Source: Dehalococcoidia bacterium | Lineage (GTDB): Bacteria; Chloroflexota; Dehalococcoidia; SHYD01 | Assembly (NCBI GenBank): GCA_009692945.1 | Contig: SHYD01000010.1 | Coordinates: 1-47,697, forward strand | Length of the DNA stretch: 47,697 nt | Direction of reading: 5' to 3' | Part shown: positions 25,035 through 32,069 of the stretch, in pieces | Position numbering within the stretch: position 1 is the stretch's first letter | Layout of the letters: the number at the start of each line of letters is the position of its first letter | Notes under the pieces: model-generated | What the model was told of the DNA's origin: nothing | Databases searched by the model: none | The model's input: the letters and a program-made list of their open reading frames with translations, nothing else | Program-made: the position numbers and the translations under genes

Positions 25035-26279
25035 TCAGAACTCGATGCGCTCGTTGATGTAGGCGTCGTACGCGGGGTTGATGCCCACCTGGTGCTTAAG
25101 CATGATCTCCTTGCGCTCTTTTCCCGACTGCATAATGGCGAGGCAGACCTCCAAGGTGGCCAGACCCCACCGGCCATCGTGATACAACGGCTTGCCGAAG
25201 ACCAGGCCCTCGTAGAACTCCTCCAGTTCATCCCGCCGCAGGGACGGCCCCAATTCCTTGGTGGCAAGGCCAAGGTCGATATCGTGGACGCCCTCGTCGT
25301 CATGAATGAATATCCCATGCTTGGAGTGGCGGATATCGCCCCGCTCACAGCTCACGATGGTCATGCCAAGGTCTTCCGGTACCCAGGGCTCGGGCTCGGA
25401 GCGCCGGAACACGATCTGCTCCAGCTTGCCGCCGATGCGTCGGTCCTGCTTTTCAGCCTCTTCGTCCCGCTTGCCGGCGCGGATCGCCTTTCGGATGTCG
25501 ACGCGGCCCTGGGCGTCGTACTGGTGCTTATCCTCGCCCCAGGCCACCATCTGAGCGCCAATATAGTAGCCGTAGCCGTTGTGGGTGATGTTGGCCGGTG
25601 TGCCGTCCTCGAACTCGATGTATGCAGTGTAATAGCCGGGGATGGGGCGCTCCGGCATCCACTGGCCGGTCATACCCCGAACGCTCCGCACTTTGCCGCC
25701 ACCCAACAGCCGCACGGTGTCCACCTGGTGGGGCGCCTGGCGGTAGGGCACTCCACCGCCCTGGTTGGGATCCAATTCCTGGGGCGACCGGGGCCGCAGC
25801 ATCCAGTCGGTGTACGCGAACAGGTTGATGGCGCAGAGTTTGCCGAGACGCCCGGAGGTGATCACCTTCCGCATCGCCTGGATCGGCGGGGTGAAGCTGC
25901 GGGTATGGCCGGCCAGCAGCTTGATGTTGTTCTTCTCGGCAGCGGCCACCATCGCCTCGGCCTCCTGCAGGTTCAGGGCCATGGGCTTTTCCACTACCAC
26001 GTGCTTGCCGTGGTTGGCAGCAATGATGGTGTGGGGGGCGTGAAACTGGTTGGGGGTGGAGATCCAGACCGCCTCCACGTTGGGGTCTTTGCACAGTTCT
26101 TCCACCGTGGCGTAGGCCTTCGCCCCCTTATAGCGCTCCACAAACCTTTCCCGTGTCACTGGGTTGATGTCGCACCCCGCCACGAGGTCGATCTCGTCCA
26201 TCACATCCATGGCGGGGAGAATTTCCGCACCCCCCACACCGATCCCGATCATCGCCATCCGCAGTTTGCGCTTTTCCAT
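25035..26279 (-). CDS. Gfo/Idh/MocA-family oxidoreductase (phthalate dihydrodiol dehydrogenase-like)
   Basis: A 414-residue protein. The N-terminal Rossmann fold has MIGIGVGGAEILPAM, STPNQFHAPH and the conserved EKPMAL (catalytic Lys region). The C-terminal domain has GMTGQWMPERPIPGYY and DGTPANITHNGYGYY. The latter pieces recall Pht4-type phthalate 4,5-cis-dihydrodiol dehydrogenases more than sugar dehydrogenases. Start ATG 26279 follows GAGGAGG. A class II aldolase-family gene of the same orientation lies 329 bp upstream; together they could act on an aromatic acid diol. Substrate is inference. Confidence 0.9.
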   Translation of the reverse strand: MEKRKLRMAMIGIGVGGAEILPAMDVMDEIDLVAGCDINPVTRERFVERYKGAKAYATVEELCKDPNVEAVWISTPNQFHAPHTIIAANHGKHVVVEKPMALNLQEAEAMVAAAEKNNIKLLAGHTRSFTPPIQAMRKVITSGRLGKLCAINLFAYTDWMLRPRSPQELDPNQGGGVPYRQAPHQVDTVRLLGGGKVRSVRGMTGQWMPERPIPGYYTAYIEFEDGTPANITHNGYGYYIGAQMVAWGEDKHQYDAQGRVDIRKAIRAGKRDEEAEKQDRRIGGKLEQIVFRRSEPEPWVPEDLGMTIVSCERGDIRHSKHGIFIHDDEGVHDIDLGLATKELGPSLRRDELEEFYEGLVFGKPLYHDGRWGLATLEVCLAIMQSGKERKEIMLKHQVGINPAYDAYINERIEF

Positions 26280-26357
26280 CAGGTCCCTCCTCGTTACGGC
26301 TCCACTTGATGATCCGCAATCACCGTTAAATCGGCGGTCGATTCATCGCTGGCATTC

Positions 26358-26436
26358 CAGTGCAGCGCATCACGCAGGTTCTAGATTATCAACTAAACTG
26401 ACGATATGCACTATTCCTGACGCAGTGCACCGGCGC
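26358..26436. promoter_or_regulatory. Cluster of AGTGCA sites upstream of the Gfo/Idh gene
   Basis: AGTGCA occurs at 26359-26364 and 26424-26429, and inverted (TGCACT) at 26407-26412; the last two form a dyad with an 11-bp spacer. They lie 80-150 bp upstream of the dehydrogenase start and could be regulator sites. A minus-strand GATAAT at 26390-26385 may be the -10 box. Confidence 0.35.
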
Positions 26437-26446
26437 GCCCGTCCCA

Positions 26447-26605
26447 GTTATCTGTTCAGACATGAGGGGGGCGGCCCTTCGAACGTTGGCCCCACCCTCC
26501 AAGAAAGAAGATGGGTTTTGTTTCTGGGGGAACACCCCCGTGCCCCCGGCAGGATGGCTTCGCCCCCTGCACCCCCGTGCCTGAACCCGAGTCTGAATTC
26601 GTACC
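26447..26605 (+). repeat. Family-1 element with inverted ends and target duplication
   Basis: The left end is GTTATCTGTTCAGAC and the right end, on the other strand, is GGTACGAATTCAGAC. The flanks are GTCCCA (26441-26446) and GTCTCA (26606-26611), 5 of 6 identical. The right duplication contains the stop codon of the aldolase-family gene, so insertion occurred exactly at its 3' end without truncating it. The body is one forward module A almost identical in plan to 6808-6966. Confidence 0.88.
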
Positions 26606-26608
26606 GTC

Positions 26609-27379
26609 TCACATGTCCCGAGAGACCAGTTCCCGGTAGTAGGGCCAGATTGAGGCGCGGGTCTGGCGCTTGATATGGGGCAGCCTGGCCTGGAAGTGCG
26701 GCTGCTTCAGCGGGGTTATGTGGAGCACGGCCTCCGCCACTTCGTGGGGGATGCTGGGGTGATCGGGGCCCATGGCGCACACCGCGAGGTAGTTCAGCCG
26801 CGCCTGGTGCTCCAGTTGCGCCATCCCGATCACCGACTCCTCCACGCTGACCCCGGCGGTCACGGCGCCGTGGCCCAGCAGCAAAACCGCCCGCCCGTTC
26901 CCCAACAGCCGGGCCACCTCCCGCCCCTCCTCCTCGGACTCGATGATCTTGGTGTGGGGGAACACCGGGATCGGATGCAGCACCATCTGCACGCCCTCCT
27001 GGGCCATGGGCTTGAGCGTCTGGCCGAGCACGCTCATCAGCACGGCATAGTCCGGGTGCACATGGACCACCGAATGGACGTCGGGCCGGGCTTTGTAGAT
27101 GCACGAGTGGATCTTGATCTCGTTGCACTGGAGCGAGTCGGGAGGTCCATCAACCCAGTTGCCGTCGAGGTCGCAGGTCACCATATCCTCGGGCCGCATG
27201 CGTTGGAGCACGTCGATCCGGTACCCGCGCCCCTTCACTACAAACCGGCCCGGGTCCGAGGGCACCCGCATGCTCACGTGCCCCAGCGAGGCGCGCACGC
27301 CGGCGGCCAGTCCCAACTCGGTGAGCGCCCGGTTCCCGGCCGCAACCTCCGACTTCACCTCGTCGAGTTCGTCTGCCAT
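26609..27379 (-). CDS. Class II aldolase/adducin-family enzyme
   Basis: A 256-residue protein. Zinc-site histidines are visible in VVHVHPDYA and LLGHGAVTAG, the N-terminal acid/His segment in SLGHVSMRVP, and a further His in QLEHQARLNYLA. The family includes fuculose- and ribulose-phosphate aldolases/epimerases and also 3,4-dihydroxyphthalate decarboxylases. Given the Pht4-like dehydrogenase next to it, an aromatic-acid decarboxylase role is attractive but unproven. The start has a TATAAT 50 bp upstream and a 24-bp palindrome covering the -35 area. Confidence 0.9.
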   Translation of the reverse strand: MADELDEVKSEVAAGNRALTELGLAAGVRASLGHVSMRVPSDPGRFVVKGRGYRIDVLQRMRPEDMVTCDLDGNWVDGPPDSLQCNEIKIHSCIYKARPDVHSVVHVHPDYAVLMSVLGQTLKPMAQEGVQMVLHPIPVFPHTKIIESEEEGREVARLLGNGRAVLLLGHGAVTAGVSVEESVIGMAQLEHQARLNYLAVCAMGPDHPSIPHEVAEAVLHITPLKQPHFQARLPHIKRQTRASIWPYYRELVSRDM

Positions 27380-27428
27380 AGGGGGTTCCTTTCGTCGATC
27401 GCCGGCAGTGTCAGGATTGGATGGGGTG

Positions 27429-27461
27429 ATTATACTCGCCCTCGGCTTCGAAGCCGAGGGC
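27429..27461 (-). promoter_or_regulatory. -10 box and 24-bp perfect palindrome upstream of the aldolase gene
   Basis: TATAAT lies at 27434-27429 on the minus strand. Three bases upstream begins a perfect palindrome, 27438-27461 (half-site GCCCTCGGCTTC). It covers the place of the -35 element, as expected for a repressor or activator operator. No T-run follows on either strand, which argues against a terminator. Confidence 0.55.
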
Positions 27462-27496
27462 CTAAAACGCTATACGGGAGCCGGACCAGGTGACAG

Positions 27497-27890
27497 CGTA
27501 TCTATTCAGACGCCCATGACCACGGGGACACCACCGGTTCATGAAAAGGCCAGGACGGCCCCCCCAAGATCACTCACGGCGGACTGGGCACGCCCCTTGA
27601 CTCCCCTCCCCGCTGGAGGAGAAACAAAGAGATGTTTGGTGAGGGTACACCCCTCACGCTCCCCGCCAGCGGGAGACCCGCGGGACACCCCTGGCGGAGA
27701 TTCTGTTCCTGGTCAGCCACCGCCTTTCACAGCAGTGTCAGGGGTTCGGGGATATGAGCCACTCCCCCACCCCAGGAACAAAGAGGTGAATTCTATGTGG
27801 GGGGGCACCCTCACTCCCCCGGCAGAGGGCTGCCGCCCTCGTGCACTCCCACTCCTGAGCCCGGCCGCCCCTCAACGGTGAATTCTTACG
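27497..27890 (+). repeat. Family-1 element, long composite copy with perfect target duplication
   Basis: The left end is CGTATCTATTCAGAC and the right end, on the other strand, is CGTAAGAATTCACC. It is flanked by TGACAG at 27491-27496 and 27891-27896, 6 of 6 identical. It carries module B (CACCACCGGTTCATGAAAAGG, CCCCGCCAGCGGGAGACC) followed by a forward module A (27738-27880) that is nearly identical to 38260-38395. Non-coding. Confidence 0.9.
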
Positions 27891-27905
27891 TGACAGCAAC
27901 GTTCC

Positions 27906-27935
27906 TTGACGGCCCTGAGCACGGCTTGCTACCAT
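27906..27935 (+). promoter_or_regulatory. Probable promoter of the tRNA-Val gene
   Basis: TTGACG (27906-27911), an 18-bp spacer, then TACCAT (27930-27935). Transcription would start about 23 bp before the mature tRNA. Confidence 0.55.
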
Positions 27936-27965
27936 TCAACCTACTGGCAACCTAATGGCGGCCTT

Positions 27966-28042
27966 GGGCGGTTAGCTCAGTTGGTTAGAGCGCAGCGTTG
28001 ACATCGCTGAGGTCACTGGTTCGAGCCCAGTACCGCCCACCA
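27966..28042 (+). tRNA. tRNA-Val (anticodon GAC)
   Basis: A complete cloverleaf by eye: acceptor GGGCGGT/ACCGCCC, D arm GCTC/GAGC, anticodon stem CAGCG/CGCTG around TTGACAT (anticodon GAC), T arm ACTGG/CCAGT with TTCGAGC, discriminator A, and CCA encoded at 28040-28042. It reads GUC codons and, by wobble, GUU. Confidence 0.96.
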
Positions 28043-28082
28043 TTCGTTTGACTGCCAGACGACCATCGCTGAGGAGTTCGCC

Positions 28083-28370
28083 GTGGCCGCCTACGCCATT
28101 CTGCACATCGACATCACCGACCCGGCGTTGTACGCGGAGTACGTGAAGCTCGCTCCTGCCACGGTGGAGCAATACGGCGGTCGCTATGTGGTGCGCGGCG
28201 GCAAATGCGAGACCACCGAGGGCGAATGGAGCCCTCAACGGGTGGTGGTGTTATCTTTCGATACGGTCGAGCAGGCGAAGCGCTGGTGGGATTCGCCCGA
28301 ATACCGGCCCGCCCGTGAGATGCGCCATCGCGCCGCCACCTCAAAGATGATGATCGTGGAAGGGGTCTGA
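28083..28370 (+). CDS. DUF1330-family small protein
   Basis: A 95-residue product from GTG 28083. It has AYAILHIDITDPALYAEY, YGGRYVVRGG and RWWDSPEYRPAREMRHRAA, the conserved blocks of DUF1330, a ferredoxin-like fold that forms dimers. The biochemical role is unknown. It lies 40 bp after tRNA-Val and ends 33 bp before the thrS T-box core, so it occupies the DNA where a T-box Stem I would normally be. No Shine-Dalgarno is obvious. Confidence 0.85.
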   Translation: MAAYAILHIDITDPALYAEYVKLAPATVEQYGGRYVVRGGKCETTEGEWSPQRVVVLSFDTVEQAKRWWDSPEYRPAREMRHRAATSKMMIVEGV

Positions 28371-28402
28371 CCCCGAGCCAGTGCTGCCGGATCACGGTCA
28401 TA

Positions 28403-28469
28403 GCGGACGAAAGTGGATGGAACCACGGGCGCGCCGCTCGTCCCTCGGACGGGCGGCGCGTTGTTGTTT
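28403..28469 (+). promoter_or_regulatory. T-box-like antiterminator/terminator leader of thrS
   Basis: GGATGGAACCACGG (28415-28428) matches the T-box consensus at 12 of 14 positions and includes the UGGA bulge that would pair with a tRNA ending UCCA. An antiterminator can form: GGA 28415-28417 with TCC 28441-28443, and CGGGCG 28426-28431 with CGCTCG 28435-28440. The competing terminator is a 14-bp stem, 28430-28443 with 28447-28460 (one G-U pair), followed by TTGTTGTTT. Shine-Dalgarno and ATG follow at once. No clear Stem I or specifier codon is found. Confidence 0.72.
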
Positions 28470-28487
28470 AGTACAGGAGCGCCCCAT

Positions 28488-30254
28488 ATGGCTGAAACCC
28501 TGCTGGAACAAGACCACGCTCACGATTTCCTGGACACGATGCGCCACTCTGCCGCTCATATCATGGCCGAGGCGGTCCTGTCCATCTTCCCCGAGGGCAA
28601 GGTGGGCATCGGGCCCACCATCGACTACGGCTTCTACTATGACTTCGACCTCCCGCGCCCCCTGACCCCCGAGGATCTCGTCGCCATCGAGACGAAGATG
28701 CAGGCGATCGTCGCACAGGACGCCCCCTTCAGCCGGGAGGAGGTCAGCAAAGACGAGGCCCGGCGTATTTTCGCTCAACAGCCCTACAAACTGGAGATCA
28801 TCGATGTGATCCCCGACGAGCAGGTGCGGGTGTACCGGCAGAGCGGTTTCACTGACCTGTGCCGGGGACCCCACCTCGAATCCACCGGGCAGGTGAAGGC
28901 GTTCAAGCTGCTCACCATCGCCGGGGCCTACTGGCGCGGCGACGAGAAGCGCCCGATGCTGCAGCGGATCTACGGCGCTGCTTACGAAACCTCCGAGGAG
29001 GTCGAGCGCTACCTGGAACTGCTGGAGGAGGCGCGCCAGCGAGACCACCGCAAGTTGGGCGCCGAATTGGGGCTTTTCACTGTGGCGGAGGAGGTCGGCT
29101 CCGGGTTGCCGCTGTGGCTGCCCAAAGGCGCCACCATCCGGCGCATCCTTGAGCGGTGGATCGTCGACCTCGAACTGGCCTCGGGCTACCAGCATGTCTA
29201 CACCCCGCACATCGCCAAGGTGGAGCTGTACCACCGTTCGGGCCACTGGGAGAAGTTCCACGAGGCGATGTTCCCGGTGATGGAGCGGGACAACGAGCAA
29301 TTTGTGCTCCGGCCCATGAACTGCCCGCACCACATCCTCATCTATAAGTCCGGAATGCACAGCTACCGGGAACTGCCCATCCGTATCGCCGAATTGGGCA
29401 CCCAGTATCGCTACGAGAAATCGGGCGAGCTGTCCGGCCTCAGCCGGGTGCGGGCCATGACCCTGAACGACGCCCACATCTTCTGCCGGGCGGAGCAGGT
29501 CAAGGACGAGTTCAAGGCAGTGGTCAACCTGATCCTCGAGGCGTACAAGCAACTCGGGTTCACCTCGTACTGGCACCGGCTTTCGCTGCACGACCCCAAC
29601 GACCCCGTCAAGTACCACCCGGACGAGGAGATGTGGCAGTTCACCGAGCAGGTGCTGCGAGAGGCGATGGATGAACTCGGGCTGCCCTACGTGGAAGCCC
29701 CCGGCGAGGCTGCATTCTACGGACCAAAGCTGGATGTGCAGGTGCAGACCGCGCTGGGCAAGGACGAGACCATCTCGACCATCCAGATCGACAACCACCT
29801 GCCGCACCGCTTCGACCTGGAGTACATCGGTGAGGACGGCAAGGCGCACCGCCCCACCATCATCCACCGCGGCGTGCTCAGCACCTTCGAACGGATGGTG
29901 GCCTACCTTATCGAGAACTACAAGGGCGTGTTCCCGCTGTGGCTGGCCCCGGTGCAGGCGGTCCTGATCCCGATCGCTGACCGCCACCTGGAGTACGCCC
30001 AGAAGGTGGCGTCTCAGCTACGAGCCTTGGGACTCCGCGTTCAGGTGGACGACCGCTCGGAGCGGATGAACTCGAAGATCCGGGATGCCCAACTCCAGAA
30101 GGTGCCCTACATGCTCATCATGGGCGACCGGGAGGCGGCGGACGGCGCGCTCTCGGTCCGGCTGCTGAGCGGCGAAGAGATCAGGGGTCAGAAGGTGGGC
30201 GATTTCGTGGCGATGGCGCTGGAGGCGGTGAGCAAGCGGGGCGAAGCGGGGTAG
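28488..30254 (+). CDS. thrS: Threonyl-tRNA synthetase lacking the N-terminal TGS domain
   Basis: 588 residues against about 640 for typical ThrS. The editing domain is intact (HSAAHIMAEAV with HxxxH, and CRGPHLESTG). The class II core has RPMNCPHHILIY (zinc Cys), RYEKSGELSGLSRVRAMTLNDAHIFC and IIHRGVLSTFERMVAYLIENYKG. The C-terminal anticodon-binding domain is complete. The first residues lead straight into the editing domain, so the usual TGS domain is absent. ATG 28488 follows ACAGGAGC. It is probably controlled by the T-box-like leader. Confidence 0.96.
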   Translation: MAETLLEQDHAHDFLDTMRHSAAHIMAEAVLSIFPEGKVGIGPTIDYGFYYDFDLPRPLTPEDLVAIETKMQAIVAQDAPFSREEVSKDEARRIFAQQPYKLEIIDVIPDEQVRVYRQSGFTDLCRGPHLESTGQVKAFKLLTIAGAYWRGDEKRPMLQRIYGAAYETSEEVERYLELLEEARQRDHRKLGAELGLFTVAEEVGSGLPLWLPKGATIRRILERWIVDLELASGYQHVYTPHIAKVELYHRSGHWEKFHEAMFPVMERDNEQFVLRPMNCPHHILIYKSGMHSYRELPIRIAELGTQYRYEKSGELSGLSRVRAMTLNDAHIFCRAEQVKDEFKAVVNLILEAYKQLGFTSYWHRLSLHDPNDPVKYHPDEEMWQFTEQVLREAMDELGLPYVEAPGEAAFYGPKLDVQVQTALGKDETISTIQIDNHLPHRFDLEYIGEDGKAHRPTIIHRGVLSTFERMVAYLIENYKGVFPLWLAPVQAVLIPIADRHLEYAQKVASQLRALGLRVQVDDRSERMNSKIRDAQLQKVPYMLIMGDREAADGALSVRLLSGEEIRGQKVGDFVAMALEAVSKRGEAG

Positions 30255-30267
30255 TGGGGGCAGGCGC

Positions 30268-30717
30268 TCACTGAACGCCAACAACCGGCCACCAGGCATC
30301 GAAGTGGGCAGGGTCAAGGTGTTGGATGCCCGGCAGCCGGTCGAACCCGGTATCGACTGTAACGATGCGCTCGACGCCCAGCCGGTGCATCACGGCGGCG
30401 TGAACGAGGTCCCGCGCGCTCAAACCGCCCTGGCTTTGAGCCAGGACTCCGGCGGCTACGACGTCCGCGGCGTGAATCGGTTCTACCCGTCCCTCCATGA
30501 GTGCGGCAAAACCGTTGAGTACCGTCTGTCCTTGCGGCACTAACCTGATTGCCAAATATCGGTGTAGTAACTCTTGCAGGACCTCTGCATCGGTTACGAA
30601 CGCATCCGGGTGTTGCTCTGCCAACAGCAGGATGCGGCCGCAGGGTTCCTTGAGCGGGTGCGGCCGGCCGGCCACATAGATTGGTACGTTGGCGTCAATA
30701 AAGAGGGCCTGGATCAT
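30268..30717 (-). CDS. vapC: VapC-type PIN-domain toxin
   Basis: A 149-residue PIN protein with ALFIDANVPIYV (first Asp), FVTDAEVLQELLHRYL (Glu), SARDLVHAAVM (Asp) and VTVDTGFDRLPGI (Asp), the acidic quartet of an RNase. ATG 30717-30715 gives a normal PIN N-terminus and overlaps the antitoxin ORF by 23 bp, typical of coupled toxin-antitoxin pairs. Targets are usually tRNA or rRNA. It converges on thrS with a 13-bp gap. Confidence 0.88.
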   Translation of the reverse strand: MIQALFIDANVPIYVAGRPHPLKEPCGRILLLAEQHPDAFVTDAEVLQELLHRYLAIRLVPQGQTVLNGFAALMEGRVEPIHAADVVAAGVLAQSQGGLSARDLVHAAVMHRLGVERIVTVDTGFDRLPGIQHLDPAHFDAWWPVVGVQ

Positions 30718-30949
30718 GGGCTTCCTCAAGTTGCCGGCTGAGTACATCCGGCTCAGGGACGTCTTCAATCTCAAGCGACATCAACGTCAGCACGGCCTGC
30801 TTGCGCCGGGCGTACATCCTGTCTTCATAGGCTTCGTCGATCAGCCGGCGAATTGTTTGAGACAGCTGAGCTTGGTCCTCCGCCGCGATGTGCTTCGGTT
30901 TTCGGCAATGCTCCTCATCGAGCCGTACCTCTAGACGTGCGGTCGCCAT
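30695..30949 (-). CDS. vapB: VapB-like ribbon-helix-helix antitoxin
   Basis: 84 residues: a basic beta-strand start (ATARLEVRLDEEHCRKPKHIAAED) followed by QLSQTIRRLIDEAYEDR, which fits a ribbon-helix-helix DNA-binding fold, then an acidic, flexible tail that would wrap the toxin. The start has the strong Shine-Dalgarno GGAGGTGAACC-ATG. It presumably represses its own operon through the palindrome that overlaps this ribosome-binding site. Confidence 0.82.
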   Translation of the reverse strand: MATARLEVRLDEEHCRKPKHIAAEDQAQLSQTIRRLIDEAYEDRMYARRKQAVLTLMSLEIEDVPEPDVLSRQLEEAHDPGPLY

Positions 30950-30958
30950 GGTTCACCT

Positions 30959-30970
30959 CCGTATGTACGG
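30959..30970 (-). promoter_or_regulatory. vapB: Palindromic operator candidate of vapBC
   Basis: CCGTA-TG-TACGG is a 10-of-12 dyad that touches the GGAGG Shine-Dalgarno and follows a minus-strand TATGAT. It is well placed for VapB autoregulation. Confidence 0.5.
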
Positions 30971-31015
30971 ATCATAGCAGACGGCATAAAATTGCCGCAT
31001 AACCCGATCCGGATA

Positions 31016-31152
31016 CGTAACTACAGCTACCCCACCCCAGAAAAAGAGAGCGTTTGTTGTTGGGGGTCACCCCAACAACCCCCGGCAAAGGGCGGCTGCC
31101 CTCTGCACGCCTGCTCCGAAGATCTCTGACCCATGATCTCTGAGCAGTTACC
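31016..31152 (+). repeat. Family-1 element with perfect target duplication
   Basis: The left end is CGTAACTACAG and the right end, on the other strand, is GGTAACTGCTCAGAG. It is flanked by CGGATA at 31010-31015 and 31153-31158, 6 of 6 identical. The body is a compact forward module A with the hairpin GCAAAGGGC-GGCT-GCCCTCTGC. It sits upstream of vapBC and of the short secreted ORF. Confidence 0.9.
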
Positions 31153-31215
31153 CGGATACGCCATACCCAGATACCCCCGTTTGCCCACCCCTCCCTGGCG
31201 TCCCTACAATGGAGC

Positions 31216-31551
31216 ATGGCCCGCCGACTGCCCCACCGGTTCCTCGCCGCTGCGCTCCCAACCGCAGCCTCGGTCGCTGCGGTCAGTTTCCTGTCGATCA
31301 CCAGGGCCGGGGTCGCCGGACTCCCTCCAAACGTCGTCCCTTTGGAGCCCGTGGCCACGCCGTCGCCCGTTCCCGTCATCGACATGGCCGCGTTGTTTGC
31401 CGAGGCACGAACCGCACAGACCGATGGGGAGTACGAGGTGGCCGCCACCGTAGACGGGCCGAGCATCTGGCCAACCCCGGCTCCGCGGTACCTTGGTCTG
31501 AAGTCCGGCGAAAGCTTTTGGGCCACGGGTGACCCGCGATGTTGCGATTAG
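31216..31551 (+). CDS. Short secreted protein, possibly a truncated gene
   Basis: A 111-residue ORF. Residues 1-35 form a signal peptide or membrane anchor (two Arg, then an Ala-rich hydrophobic core), followed by a Pro/Val-rich linker and a short Trp-containing segment ending ATGDPRCCD. The end looks unnatural and no domain is complete, so this may be the surviving N-terminus of a longer exported protein. TACAAT at 31205-31210 lies so close that the mRNA would be nearly leaderless. Not recognised. Confidence 0.45.
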   Translation: MARRLPHRFLAAALPTAASVAAVSFLSITRAGVAGLPPNVVPLEPVATPSPVPVIDMAALFAEARTAQTDGEYEVAATVDGPSIWPTPAPRYLGLKSGESFWATGDPRCCD

Positions 31552-31585
31552 CGGAACCATTGAAATCCACGCATAAAAGTCATTC

Positions 31586-31630
31586 CAGCGGGCCGTCAAA
31601 AAGCTGAGCTTTTAGCCAACCGCTGAATTC
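31586..31630. repeat. Inverted-repeat segment between the secreted ORF and hicB
   Basis: AAAAGCT (31599-31605) and AGCTTTT (31607-31613) form a tight hairpin inside a wider CAGCGG/CCGCTG dyad. This could be a terminator or the scar of a mobile element. Confidence 0.4.
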
Positions 31631-31688
31631 CAACGTTAGGCCTCACGCGGCCTTAGGTGTTAGATTGAGCGACCGGGAGCGGAGAGTC

Positions 31689-31913
31689 GTGAAACTTCAA
31701 TTCACCGCAGTCTATGAAAAGGTGGCCGAAGGCTACATTGCCTTCGTCGCAGCACTGCCGGGCGCCAACACCCAGGCGGCCACGCTCGAGGAAGCCCGCA
31801 CGAATCTTAACGAGGCGGTGCGTTTGGTTCTGGAGGCGAACAGCGCGCTCGCCGAGGAAGCTTTGGGCGACAAGTCCGTCATCCGCGAACCCCTGAAGAT
31901 TACTGCCGGTTGA
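31689..31913 (+). CDS. hicB: HicB-like antitoxin
   Basis: A 74-residue HicB-fold protein from GTG 31689 (Shine-Dalgarno GGAGAG). It has a partial RNase-H-like fold (KLQFTAVYEKVAEGYIAFVAALPGANTQAATLEEARTNLNEAVRLVLEAN) and a conserved ending IREPLKITAG. HicB neutralises HicA mRNA interferase. The frame is open to 31665, but the downstream GTG has the better ribosome site. The partner hicA starts in its stop codon and is broken. Confidence 0.85.
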   Translation: MKLQFTAVYEKVAEGYIAFVAALPGANTQAATLEEARTNLNEAVRLVLEANSALAEEALGDKSVIREPLKITAG

Positions 31914-32032
31914 AGCGGCGAGACCTCGTTCAACACCTCGAAACACACGGTTGCCAGCTCCTCCGGGAAGGCGGGCATCATCCGGTGCGGGATCGGGTCC
32001 ATCATTGGCGGCAGCCGGCGACGGCTTCGTAA
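31910..32032 (+). pseudogene. hicA: Truncated hicA toxin gene
   Basis: TTG 31910 overlaps the hicB stop (TTGA). The product starts MKRRDLVQHLETHGCQLLREGGHH, the typical HicA N-terminus with the catalytic His region (normally GGNHxxY or GGSHxxF). It then diverges and stops after 40 residues, where HicA needs about 60 or more. No other frame continues the domain, so the 3' part is deleted rather than frameshifted. HicB is therefore probably an orphan. Confidence 0.75.
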
Positions 32033-32069
32033 ATCGGTGGGCGACCCGCCCGCCACTTCCTCGCCCCCC

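Noticed and set aside
25017-26309. 430-codon open frame on the plus strand
   Set aside because: It is antisense to the Gfo/Idh gene and has no domain features of its own.
28398-29987. 529-codon open frame on the minus strand
   Set aside because: It is antisense to thrS, whose motifs are complete; the long frame reflects codon bias in GC-rich DNA.
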